Origin: Promethearchaeota archaeon
GTDB lineage: Archaea > Asgardarchaeota > Lokiarchaeia > Sigyniarchaeales > SOKP01
Assembly: GCA_016839915.1 (NCBI GenBank)
Contig: JAEOTH010000151.1
Coordinates: 1-64,000, forward strand
Reading direction: 5' to 3'
DNA: 64,000 nt
Shown: piece by piece, positions 51,101 to 60,147 of the stretch
How positions within the stretch are numbered: position 1 is the first letter of the stretch
Layout: each line of letters opens with the position of its first letter
Made by a program: the position numbers and the translations under genes
The notes under the pieces: model-generated
Told to the model about the DNA's origin: nothing
What the model saw: the letters and a program-made list of their open reading frames with translations, nothing else
The model's database searches: none

Positions 51101-51323
51101 GTTTATATTTTATTAAGTAGTCTTTTAAAATCTTATTCCATGCTGTTCCTAGATGAATGGACCCTGTAGTATAGGGAGGACCATCAATAAATCGCCAACA
51201 ATTTCTTCCTGTTTCTTTTTTTCGAATCAGTGAGTATATATCTCGGTCTTTCCAGAATTTTATAATTTTTTCTTCTAAATCTGTTAAATTCAACTTTTTA
51301 TCTAAAACTTCCACGAAAACCAT
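48177..51323 (-). CDS. ileS: Isoleucyl-tRNA synthetase
   Basis: 1048 aa; [46 protein letters not shown] region ([20 protein letters not shown]); [16 protein letters not shown]; C-terminal Zn motif. Confidence 0.98.
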   Translation of the reverse strand: [1048 protein letters not shown]

Positions 51324-51510
51324 CTAATGAAAATATGAATGTTTATAATAAGAAGTACAAGTTAAAAAATTTAATTAATTCATCTAAAAACTTATATATC
51401 GGAATTATAATTTTGAAATTTGTATAAAAGCATTCAATAAAAGATTCATTTGGAGAATTGGGAAAACTAAAAGGGATTTAGAAGGTTAAAAGTAGAAAAA
51501 AACTTCAATG

Positions 51511-53151
51511 CTACCTTAGACAGAAACCACATTTACCAAATGATTTTATTGTTTGTTCCCAACAATGATTATGATATGCCCTATTACAATGGGGACATTC
51601 TGCGTGACAGTTATCATCACCAGCAATTTTTTTAGTACAGCTTGGACATTCGATTTTATGGCATATAACACACGAAACTACTGAAACTTCGAAAATTTTC
51701 TTAGAGATAAGATTAAATAAATCGACGAGATAACTAAAAGGTGTCCAATCTTTAAAAAAGTCATCAAATGATGTATGTAAATCATCTTTTATTTTCTCAT
51801 GAGCTTCAAGTTCGAATTCATTTATCACTTTCACATCCGGCATTTTCATAGGATAATCAATTGGTAAAGTAATTTGAAATTCAAAAGTTAGATCTTCAGT
51901 TTTCATTTTTCCTTTCATTTCTACGAGTAATGTAGCAGTTGAGGGGTTGTATTCAATTTTTTTATAATGATCTTTTAATAAATCTATTTCAAAGTTAATT
52001 CTTGAGTTTTTATCAACTAACCAAGAGATTTCCCTTACGATTTCAACAGACTCAGACATATTTTCTTCCCAGTTTTTATAGACTTTTAATTCGGTAACGG
52101 GGACTTGGATAATTTGCTGTAATTCCGGAGATAAATCAATTTTAGGAGGTTTTGGATAAGGCTCTAAATCTATGTTTAAGAAATATTCTTTAAAACCGTA
52201 CGTTAACATATGGACCTTTAGAGCAGTCACACTATCATGTATTTTTTCACATTGATATTCTCCTGATATTTTTTTGGATTGTACTTCAATCTCTTTAAGA
52301 AAAAGCAATTTTTTCTCTAATTCATGTAAGAGATCAACAATATGAGAAGGTTGCTTTGATTTCCACTCCTTTAAAATGTTTAAGATTTTATAGGGCTCTC
52401 CTAAAATTCTTCGTACTTCATTTGGGAAAGTTACAATTGGTTTTTCGGGGTAATTTGTAAAATCTATTTGAATGATAAATGTACTAGTTAAAGTTATCGT
52501 AATATAAATATTGATTTCAGCTTCCTTTGTACCGATTTGGTCATAAGCATATTCTTGTTGGATTAAACTCAACTCTGTATTAATCTCAATGCTAACTGGT
52601 GCACCTTCATCAACGATATCAGATTTAAGAGTGGTTTTAGAATCATCAACAGAATTCTCAGTTATAGAACTTCCGGAATCTTTGGAAGTATAAAACACTT
52701 CATCAGGAGAATCTGATTGTGTAATATATTCCTCATATTCAAAATCTGGGGGGTATGCATCTAAATCAGGTGTTAAAAATTCTTCTTTTTCAGTAGAATT
52801 ATCTTGTCCAATAGGTATTAATTCTTCCTCAGAATTCATTTTTGGCGTCTCTAAAGTTTTTTCTATAATCTCTTTAAGCTCGTATACAATATCAACTACA
52901 TTAGAAGTAGGTGTCCAATTAATTAAGGAATTAAGCTGAAAATCCCCTAATAAGTCTTTAATTACAGAGTGATAAATCAAATTTGGAGGTGTGCTTGGAA
53001 AGTTTTCATCGAATTTAATTTCTAACTCATATTTTTTTTCAGGAGTTTCATAAACATAACCATATAGATGTGCAATCTCTCCTGAAACCATCCAAAATGA
53101 AAATTTTTTTGCGATCTTTTGGGCTTCTTTTAATATTCTTTCTTTATCCAT
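51511..53151 (-). CDS. Protein with four UBC/RWD-like repeats and C-terminal Prok-RING-like C4HC3 zinc domain
   Basis: Repeats at about aa 7-101, 190-284, 288-381, 385-488 share a strand-rich segment, an (F/Y)P..PP-type loop (NFPSTPPN, NYPEKPIV, PYPKPPKI, DYPMKMPD), a W(T/x)(P/x) motif and a terminal helix. C-terminus: CPSC-x13-CPHC-x4-HNHC-W-x9-CGFC. Confidence 0.65.
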   Translation of the reverse strand: MDKERILKEAQKIAKKFSFWMVSGEIAHLYGYVYETPEKKYELEIKFDENFPSTPPNLIYHSVIKDLLGDFQLNSLINWTPTSNVVDIVYELKEIIEKTLETPKMNSEEELIPIGQDNSTEKEEFLTPDLDAYPPDFEYEEYITQSDSPDEVFYTSKDSGSSITENSVDDSKTTLKSDIVDEGAPVSIEINTELSLIQQEYAYDQIGTKEAEINIYITITLTSTFIIQIDFTNYPEKPIVTFPNEVRRILGEPYKILNILKEWKSKQPSHIVDLLHELEKKLLFLKEIEVQSKKISGEYQCEKIHDSVTALKVHMLTYGFKEYFLNIDLEPYPKPPKIDLSPELQQIIQVPVTELKVYKNWEENMSESVEIVREISWLVDKNSRINFEIDLLKDHYKKIEYNPSTATLLVEMKGKMKTEDLTFEFQITLPIDYPMKMPDVKVINEFELEAHEKIKDDLHTSFDDFFKDWTPFSYLVDLFNLISKKIFEVSVVSCVICHKIECPSCTKKIAGDDNCHAECPHCNRAYHNHCWEQTIKSFGKCGFCLR

Positions 53152-53271
53152 CAGAAATCAAATAAAAAATCTATTTTTCTTTATAAAAATGATTAAAGTA
53201 TGATCTTAAAAATATTTATTAAATCACTTAAAATAAAGATAGAATTATTCATAAAAATTAAACATTTTATG

Positions 53272-54420
53272 CTAAAGTGATATCTCACTTAGCATTTCTC
53301 TTATTTTTTTTTGATAGATTTGCTTTGATCGATTTTTTTTTTGAAAATTACTTATGTTAATTGAAATCTTTTTGTATTTATCATAATTTTCATAAACAAA
53401 TTTTATTTTTTCAGCTATTGTATTACTTGTACACTCCTTCAATATTAAATCTTCATTCCCTAAAAATAATGAAACATTATTACCACTATAAGTCGTGATG
53501 ATGATTTTTCCTTTTATTACACCTTCTAGAATTTTTATTGCCACTGCGGAGGGACAGATATTATTTAACATTGGCAAAACAAGGCAGTGATATTGATTGA
53601 TTAAATCTGAAACTTCTCTATGAGGTTTTGAACCTAAAAATATAATATTTTCTTCTAAGTTTTTTTCTTTTACGTTCTTTTCTAAATTTTGTCTGGTGAT
53701 ACCATCTCCTATAAGGAATAATTGAATTTTATAGCTTTGGTCCTTTAACAAAGAGATCGCGTCTATAATGGGGTTCAATAAATCATATAGGCTAAATCTC
53801 CCGGTATAACCAATTCTAAAAGATTCTTTTCCTTTTTCAAAATTAAGAGGTTGGCTTTTAAGAAAATAATCTTCTACATAGTAAGGAATAATTTTAATTT
53901 TTTTTGGATCAGCGCCATAGAAAATTGCCATATTTTTTGCTCGTTGATTTTCAATAATAAATTTATCAGCATGTCGAATAGCATATAACTCTAGATGAGG
54001 TTCAATAAAATAAAACAATCTTTTAAATAGATTCTTACTATATTGAAACTCTGGATTTCTTGCAAAAGCCCTTCTTTCAATAAAGACTACAGGTGTACAT
54101 CCCATCCTTATGACAATTCTATTCTTGAAGATTTTCTTTAATATTACTGGTAAGAGAGCTAATTTTGGTGCTCTAGTAATAAAAATTCTGTTTGATGAGA
54201 CAATTTCATTAATATACCTTATAAAATACTTGAATATAGATTTTTTATCTATTTTATTAACTCCCTTATAATTAGGATAAAGAGCAATTTTCTCATAATC
54301 TGATGGAATTGCTCCAAATAATTTTCTATCATTAACGGAATCTCCTTGATTTCCAGCTTTGAAATCAGAGAATGTACAAAAAATTAATCTTTGTTTAGCA
54401 GTCTTCTTTTTCATAATCAA
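53272..54420 (-). CDS. Glycosyltransferase family 4-like
   Basis: FRIGYTGRFSLYDLLNPIIDAISLLKDQSYKIQLFLIGDGITRQNLEKNVKEKNLEENIIFLGSKPHREVSDLINQYHCLVLP. Confidence 0.88.
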   Translation of the reverse strand: MIMKKKTAKQRLIFCTFSDFKAGNQGDSVNDRKLFGAIPSDYEKIALYPNYKGVNKIDKKSIFKYFIRYINEIVSSNRIFITRAPKLALLPVILKKIFKNRIVIRMGCTPVVFIERRAFARNPEFQYSKNLFKRLFYFIEPHLELYAIRHADKFIIENQRAKNMAIFYGADPKKIKIIPYYVEDYFLKSQPLNFEKGKESFRIGYTGRFSLYDLLNPIIDAISLLKDQSYKIQLFLIGDGITRQNLEKNVKEKNLEENIIFLGSKPHREVSDLINQYHCLVLPMLNNICPSAVAIKILEGVIKGKIIITTYSGNNVSLFLGNEDLILKECTSNTIAEKIKFVYENYDKYKKISINISNFQKKNRSKQIYQKKIREMLSEISL

Positions 54421-54512
54421 ATCTATTATTAAGCAAAATTACATAATTTATATAATTAACTATATGTAAGCAGGGATCTTTTCACTAAAAGATATTATTG
54501 AACACAACTTAA

Positions 54513-55313
54513 TTAGCGTGGCTTTTCCCCCCAGTAAATTACTATCCAAGCAAAACTTTTAAATGGTGACTTATCTAATAAAGGTTTTGTAAGGAAATGA
54601 ATTAACTTAGCAATTGGAATATAAAAAAAACTATGACTAAAAGTACCACCATAAAGTTCTATATTATTAAATCCAACTTGTTTTAACGATTCAATCATGG
54701 ATTTAGGACGAAAAGGTGCCTCTTCTTCAATTTCTCCATAAGGGTTTCTAAAAATTGTTTTTAAAGGTCGAGTTATTGCATTTAAAGGGTAAAAAACAGA
54801 AAAATCTAAGATTGCAATCTTTCCACCAGGTTTCAAAATTCTGTAGAATTCTTTTAAAAAAGGGTGAAATCCAATTTTCATTAAATGATGAAAAAAAAGT
54901 GTACTCGCAATTAGGTCAAAAGTTCTATTAGGATATCCAGATCTTAAAATATCACCTGTTTTTGTTATCATTTTAGGAGGACAGTTCTTTATACATACAG
55001 GGGATAGATCAATTCCATGTATTTCATGAGAAAATTCCTCTAAATATCTATAATCATCCCCTTCGCCACAGGGTGCTATTAAAAGCTTTTCAAGTTTTTT
55101 ATTTTTTAGATGCTGTTCTATAACAGATTTGAACTTATTTTTAGAAAGAGAGTAGCTAAAATAACTTCTTATTGGATCATAAAAAAGTTTCGAATTAAGA
55201 ATATTACTGATTAATCCTTTTTTTTTCTTTTTTCCTTTCCACCACTCTAACTCTCTTTTTTTCTGATCCTCATAATTTATGTTTTTATTCATAAAAATTA
55301 ACTTCCAGATCAA
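54513..55313 (-). CDS. Class I SAM-dependent methyltransferase
   Basis: KLLIAPCGEGDDYRYLEEFSHEIHGIDLSPVCIKNCP...FDLIASTLFFHHLMKIGFHPFLKEFYRILKPGGKIAILDF. Confidence 0.9.
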   Translation of the reverse strand: MIWKLIFMNKNINYEDQKKRELEWWKGKKKKKGLISNILNSKLFYDPIRSYFSYSLSKNKFKSVIEQHLKNKKLEKLLIAPCGEGDDYRYLEEFSHEIHGIDLSPVCIKNCPPKMITKTGDILRSGYPNRTFDLIASTLFFHHLMKIGFHPFLKEFYRILKPGGKIAILDFSVFYPLNAITRPLKTIFRNPYGEIEEEAPFRPKSMIESLKQVGFNNIELYGGTFSHSFFYIPIAKLIHFLTKPLLDKSPFKSFAWIVIYWGEKPR

Positions 55314-55316
55314 TTT

Positions 55317-56522
55317 CTATTTATTCTTTATTACTTCAATTATAGTTTTTTTAAAATCAGTTATAATTTTTGACCATGTATATTTTTTTTTAACTAATTC
55401 ATATCCTTTTTGGCCAATTTTTTTCAAGTTCTCCTTTTGGGGAATTAACTCTCCAATCATTTTAATTAATTCTTGTTGATTTTTAGCAAAGATAAGATCA
55501 CTGTTTTTTTTAAGTTCTAATACTATGGCAGGTAAACTGTTAGTTAAAACAGGTTTTTTCATTGCCATATATTCAATTATTTTAATTGGAGTAATTTTTT
55601 TAGTAATATCATTGATTGCAAAGCTAAGCAGGCATAAATCAGCAAGTTCAATGTACTCTGTTATCTCGGAGTATGGTACTCTTCCTGCTAGAATTACCCA
55701 GTTTGCTTTAGCTTTCTTAATATAGCTTTGTAGAGATTTGTAGATACCACCATCTCCTAAAATTAGAAATTTGAGACTTAAATTATATTTATGGATTCTT
55801 GGATTATAAAAGTCTATTATTTCTTTCAAACCTGCAAACTCATATAAATAACCCATAAAGAATATAACAAAATCGCGATCATTAATCGAATATTTTTTCT
55901 TTAATTGGTTAAATCTATTATTATCTACTATAGTATTTTTGAGAGAGATCCCATCAGGTGATATTTCGATGTCTTTTGGTGAAATCCCTTCATCTATTAA
56001 ATATCTGTATTGAAATTTTGTATGAACTAAAACTTTATCCGAATGTTTTAAAGTAAAATAAGCTAGTAGTCTAGCGAAATTTCTTACATAAGGGATTGGG
56101 ACAAGTTCATGTAAAATATCGATATAAAAAAAAATAAATGGGATTTTAAAGAGTTTCGATAAAGTTAATCCAATAAATCCATTAGTGATTGAAAACCCTA
56201 TGATTATATCTGGTCTATTCTTTCTAAATATTTTAAGAATACCGAAAAAATTAGTAATCAAAGATGAAATTCTTCTGATATACGGAATTTGAAGATGTGC
56301 TGTACGAATTATTTTAATATTAGAATCTTCAAATACTCGATGAATATTCCTAAAAGTTTGTTTTTTAATAATACGTGATTTAAATTTTTGTACTTTGTCA
56401 ATATCATAATCAAAAACTGTGATTTTTAACTTTTTTTTTCTTGAAAGATTCTCAAATATATGATGTTGAGTATGTGGTCCCCGAGTAAGCCAATCTGTTT
56501 CTTGGAGAACGAGAATATTCAT
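55317..56522 (-). CDS. Glycosyltransferase family 4-like
   Basis: RDFVIFFMGYLYEFAGLKEIIDFYNPRIHKYNLSLKFLILGDGGIYKSLQSYIKKAKANWVILAGRVPYSEITEYIELADLCLLSF. Confidence 0.88.
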   Translation of the reverse strand: MNILVLQETDWLTRGPHTQHHIFENLSRKKKLKITVFDYDIDKVQKFKSRIIKKQTFRNIHRVFEDSNIKIIRTAHLQIPYIRRISSLITNFFGILKIFRKNRPDIIIGFSITNGFIGLTLSKLFKIPFIFFYIDILHELVPIPYVRNFARLLAYFTLKHSDKVLVHTKFQYRYLIDEGISPKDIEISPDGISLKNTIVDNNRFNQLKKKYSINDRDFVIFFMGYLYEFAGLKEIIDFYNPRIHKYNLSLKFLILGDGGIYKSLQSYIKKAKANWVILAGRVPYSEITEYIELADLCLLSFAINDITKKITPIKIIEYMAMKKPVLTNSLPAIVLELKKNSDLIFAKNQQELIKMIGELIPQKENLKKIGQKGYELVKKKYTWSKIITDFKKTIIEVIKNK

Positions 56523-56678
56523 CAGAAAACTCTTAAAATTATTTCTTTATTTTGTTTGCATTAATTTTTATTATTAGGTGTATTTAATTTATTAAAAATT
56601 TATTTAAAATTAAAGTCTGAGATTTGAATTAGAGAATTAGGCTCTAAAAACAACTAAAAAATGTTGAATGATTGAGAT

Positions 56679-58067
56679 ATGCCAAAAAAAATTTTAATTT
56701 TAGGTGGACTTGGATATATTGGGAGTGTATTGTTTAAAATTATCAAACAAGAGGAATGGGAAGTTGATATAATGGATAATCATCTTTACAGAGATATTCA
56801 TCCTCTAAATCCTTACATTGAAGCAGATATAAGAAATAAGGATCAGATTGAGAGTATTTTTAAAAATTATGATGTAATTGTAAATTTAGCCGCAATTGTG
56901 GGGGATCCTGCTTGTTTAATAGACACAAATTTAGCAATTGAAATGAATTGTATAGGTGCAAGAAATATAGCTGAAATATGCAAGAAATTAAAGAAATTCA
57001 TAGTTCATATTAGCACTTGTAGCATTTATGGAAGTGAACCCAACAGAATTGTCAAGGAAGAAGATGAGGGGTTCCCTATTGATTTTTATGGTCAAACTAA
57101 ATATACACAAGAACGTTTAATAAGAGAGATATGTAATGATAATCATTGTATCCTAAGACTAGGTACAGCATATGGATTAAGTCCTAGAATGCGATATGAT
57201 TTAGTAGTAAATACTTTTGCAGCTAGAGCACTAAAATTTAAGAAGATAACAATTTTCGGAGGAGAACAAGAGCGTCCATTTGTCCATATTCGTGATATTT
57301 CAAGAGCAATTGTGCATGTTATCAAGTATAATTTACGTGGAATTTATAATGTAAGAGGTGAAAATCTTAGTCTACTAAAGTTAGGGGAAATTGTTAGAGA
57401 TATAACAAATTGTGAAATTGAAATAAATAGAAATATTGTCGATAAGAGAAGTTATATGGTAGATAGTACTAAACTTATAAATACGGGCTTTGAATTCAAA
57501 TACAACATAGATTATGCTGTGAAAGAAATAGTTAATTCTCCCACCGCATTAGAATTTCACAAAGGAATATATTCTAATCTAAAATTAGCTGAAAGAGTAA
57601 AAATAGCAAAAACAATTGGTAAAAGAGATTTACTTTTAATTAATGGAGGTATTGCTGTTGATGATAGAGGAACACTTAATTTTGCCAATGAATTTAATTT
57701 TTATGGCGTTAAACGTTTTTATCAAGTTCAGAATTTTAATACAACAACAATCCGTGCATTTCATGGTCATGTGAATGAAGCAAAATATGTCTATGTTTCA
57801 AAAGGTTCCGCAATTGTTGCTGCTGTTAAATTAGATGACATCAAATCTCCTTCAAAAAATCAAAAGGTTAATCGGTATATACTTTCAGATAGAAACCCAC
57901 AAATATTATTTATTCCACCTAAACATGCTAATGGATTTAAACCCTTAGTAGAGGATACTCGTATTCTTTTCTTTTCAACAAGTTCACTTGAAGAAAGTAA
58001 AGGGGATGATTATCGGTTTCCTGCTGATTACTGGGGAAATGAAATTTGGGAAGTAGAAAATCGTTAA
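56679..58067 (+). CDS. Fusion: SDR NAD-dependent epimerase plus C-terminal RmlC-like cupin domain
   Basis: ILILGGLGYIGSVLFKIIK; YGQTKYTQERLI; then from ~aa 318 GIAVDDRGTLNFANEFNFYGVKRFYQVQNFNTTTIRAFHGHVNEAKYVYVSKGSAIVAAVKLDD...LFIPPKHANGFKPL. Confidence 0.85.
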   Translation: MPKKILILGGLGYIGSVLFKIIKQEEWEVDIMDNHLYRDIHPLNPYIEADIRNKDQIESIFKNYDVIVNLAAIVGDPACLIDTNLAIEMNCIGARNIAEICKKLKKFIVHISTCSIYGSEPNRIVKEEDEGFPIDFYGQTKYTQERLIREICNDNHCILRLGTAYGLSPRMRYDLVVNTFAARALKFKKITIFGGEQERPFVHIRDISRAIVHVIKYNLRGIYNVRGENLSLLKLGEIVRDITNCEIEINRNIVDKRSYMVDSTKLINTGFEFKYNIDYAVKEIVNSPTALEFHKGIYSNLKLAERVKIAKTIGKRDLLLINGGIAVDDRGTLNFANEFNFYGVKRFYQVQNFNTTTIRAFHGHVNEAKYVYVSKGSAIVAAVKLDDIKSPSKNQKVNRYILSDRNPQILFIPPKHANGFKPLVEDTRILFFSTSSLEESKGDDYRFPADYWGNEIWEVENR

Positions 58068-58084
58068 ATTCATAATTAACACAG

Positions 58085-58990
58085 GTGATTAAAATAACAA
58101 ATATTCTAGTTCTTGGCGTAAGTGGAATGTTAGGCTCAATGGTTTTTGATTACTTATCAAGAAATCCTAATTTTGTTGTTTATGGTACTGTTAGAAACTC
58201 TAAATATTTAGAGGAAAAAGTATATTTTTTTGATGCTAATGAAATTGCTCAATTAGAAGAAAAGCAATTTATGGATTTAAAATTAAATTATATTATTAAT
58301 TGTATAGGAATTACAAAACCTTTCTCTAAGGATGATGATCCTGAGGGTGTTAAACGGGCAATTAGTATAAATGCAGATTTTCCATGGAAGTTATCTAGTT
58401 ATGCTAAGAAACATAATATTAGAGTAATTCAAATTGGCACGGATTGTGTATATTCTGGGAAAAGAGGGAGATATTTAGAAAATGATCCGCATGATCCTTT
58501 AGATGTTTATGGAAAATCAAAAAGTCTCGGAGAAGTATTTGATGGAACAATGCTAATAATAAGATGTTCTATTATCGGCCCTGAATTCAAAAAAGAAACA
58601 AGTTTTTTGCTTGAATGGTTTTTAAATCAACCAAATGGAGGAACTATTGGAGGATTTGAACATCATATATGGAATGGAGTAACCACTCTTCAATTTGCTG
58701 AATTATGCGAAAAAATTATATCTTCAAATGCTTATGATCAGTTAGTACAAAATTCTTTTATCCAACATTATGCTCCAAATAATATTGTAAATAAGTACCA
58801 GTTAATGAATATTTTCAATAATATTTTTGAAAAAGACTTAAAAATCAATAGAGTTAATAAGCCAGAACAGAAGGTTGACCGATCACTTGAAACAAGATAT
58901 TCAGATCTGAATAACCTGATAGAAAAAAAGAATATGAAAACTGCTATTTTAGAACTTAAAGATTATATAATGAGAAGTACCAAATTCTGA
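58085..58990 (+). CDS. dTDP-4-dehydrorhamnose reductase-like (RmlD substrate-binding family)
   Basis: NILVLGVSGMLGSMVFDYLS; NCIGITKPFSKDDD; QIGTDCVYSGKRGRYLENDPHDPLDVYGKSKSLGE; RCSIIGPE. GTG start. Confidence 0.88.
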   Translation: MIKITNILVLGVSGMLGSMVFDYLSRNPNFVVYGTVRNSKYLEEKVYFFDANEIAQLEEKQFMDLKLNYIINCIGITKPFSKDDDPEGVKRAISINADFPWKLSSYAKKHNIRVIQIGTDCVYSGKRGRYLENDPHDPLDVYGKSKSLGEVFDGTMLIIRCSIIGPEFKKETSFLLEWFLNQPNGGTIGGFEHHIWNGVTTLQFAELCEKIISSNAYDQLVQNSFIQHYAPNNIVNKYQLMNIFNNIFEKDLKINRVNKPEQKVDRSLETRYSDLNNLIEKKNMKTAILELKDYIMRSTKF

Positions 58991-59017
58991 TAAGAAATAT
59001 TTCTCTTTATACATCTC

Positions 59018-60088
59018 TTATCTTTCTAAATTTTTGTTAAAATTCAAAGAATTACCAATTAAGATATTACAGATCTTTTCTGAGATATTTTCCCCATAAT
59101 GAGATACAGGTTCAATTTTCCGGGATAATGCTAATTCTGCTGCATCAAGCATATGATCAACGTTCATGCCAGTTAGTACGTTTGCACCATGTTCAATTAA
59201 ATCTATTCGCTCTGTACTTTCTCGTATTGTTATGCATGGAGTCCCCAAAATTGCGCATTCTTCTACAACAGTTCCACTATCAGTAAGTACTAATACCGCT
59301 TCTTTTTCCATTCCTAAAAATTCCAGGAAACCTTGAGGCGATATTGGAATAATTCCCTCCGGAAATGATAAATTAAAATTTTCCATCATGTTTTTGGTCT
59401 TTGGCATCAATATAAATTTGATTTCAAGATCTTTTCTTTTATAGAGTTCTTCAAGAAATTTTAATATTTTAATTAGATTTCTCTCATTCTCAGTATTTTC
59501 AGCACGGTGACAAGTAACCAAAAAAAATGGGGTATCTTGTTTAAATTCTGTTTTAACAGCTTGAACAACTTCTATAATAGGATTCCCAACTACCCAGCAT
59601 CGTCGAGGATTTATTCCTTCTCTTATTAGATTTTCTTTATGTTCAGGTAAATAACAAATATTTAAATCAGCAAGATGATCAATGATAACTCTATTTTTCT
59701 CTTCAGGCATGATCCAGTTTTTGCTACGCATTCCGGCTTCAATATGAACTATTGGTATATTTAATTTTGAGGTAGCTAAAGTAAAACCCAAACTACTATT
59801 ATTATCTCCTAAAACCACAACAATTTCAGGTTTCTCCTCAAATAGCGTTTTTTCAAACTCAATCATTAACTTGGCAACTTGAGAAGCATGAGTACCACTT
59901 TTTATATTTAGATTATAATTAGGTATACGAACTCCTAATTGTTCATAAAATATTTTATTTAAGTTGTAATCATAATGTTGACCGCTGTCCACAATAATGT
60001 TTTCAAAATATTTATCTAATTTTTTAATGATCTGGGAAAGCCGAATAATATCAGGCCGAATTCCAATACATGTAATAATTTTTCTCAT
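59018..60088 (-). CDS. wecB: UDP-N-acetylglucosamine 2-epimerase (non-hydrolysing)-like
   Basis: IDSGQHYDYNLNKIFYEQLG-type motif, VVLGDNNSSLGFTLATSKLNIPIVHIEAGMRS, PEEKNRVIIDHLADL, DSGTVVEECAILGTPCITIRESTERID. Confidence 0.92.
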   Translation of the reverse strand: MRKIITCIGIRPDIIRLSQIIKKLDKYFENIIVDSGQHYDYNLNKIFYEQLGVRIPNYNLNIKSGTHASQVAKLMIEFEKTLFEEKPEIVVVLGDNNSSLGFTLATSKLNIPIVHIEAGMRSKNWIMPEEKNRVIIDHLADLNICYLPEHKENLIREGINPRRCWVVGNPIIEVVQAVKTEFKQDTPFFLVTCHRAENTENERNLIKILKFLEELYKRKDLEIKFILMPKTKNMMENFNLSFPEGIIPISPQGFLEFLGMEKEAVLVLTDSGTVVEECAILGTPCITIRESTERIDLIEHGANVLTGMNVDHMLDAAELALSRKIEPVSHYGENISEKICNILIGNSLNFNKNLER

Positions 60089-60147
60089 AGTTTCATAGAA
60101 TTACTGAAATATCAAAAAGTTTTTAGTTTTATTAATAAGAATTAAGA

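Noticed and set aside
51511-53151. Calling the UBC/RWD protein an active E2 enzyme
   Set aside because: No Cys lies in the expected position of any repeat; the only Cys outside the zinc domain is QCEK at the repeat 2-3 boundary.
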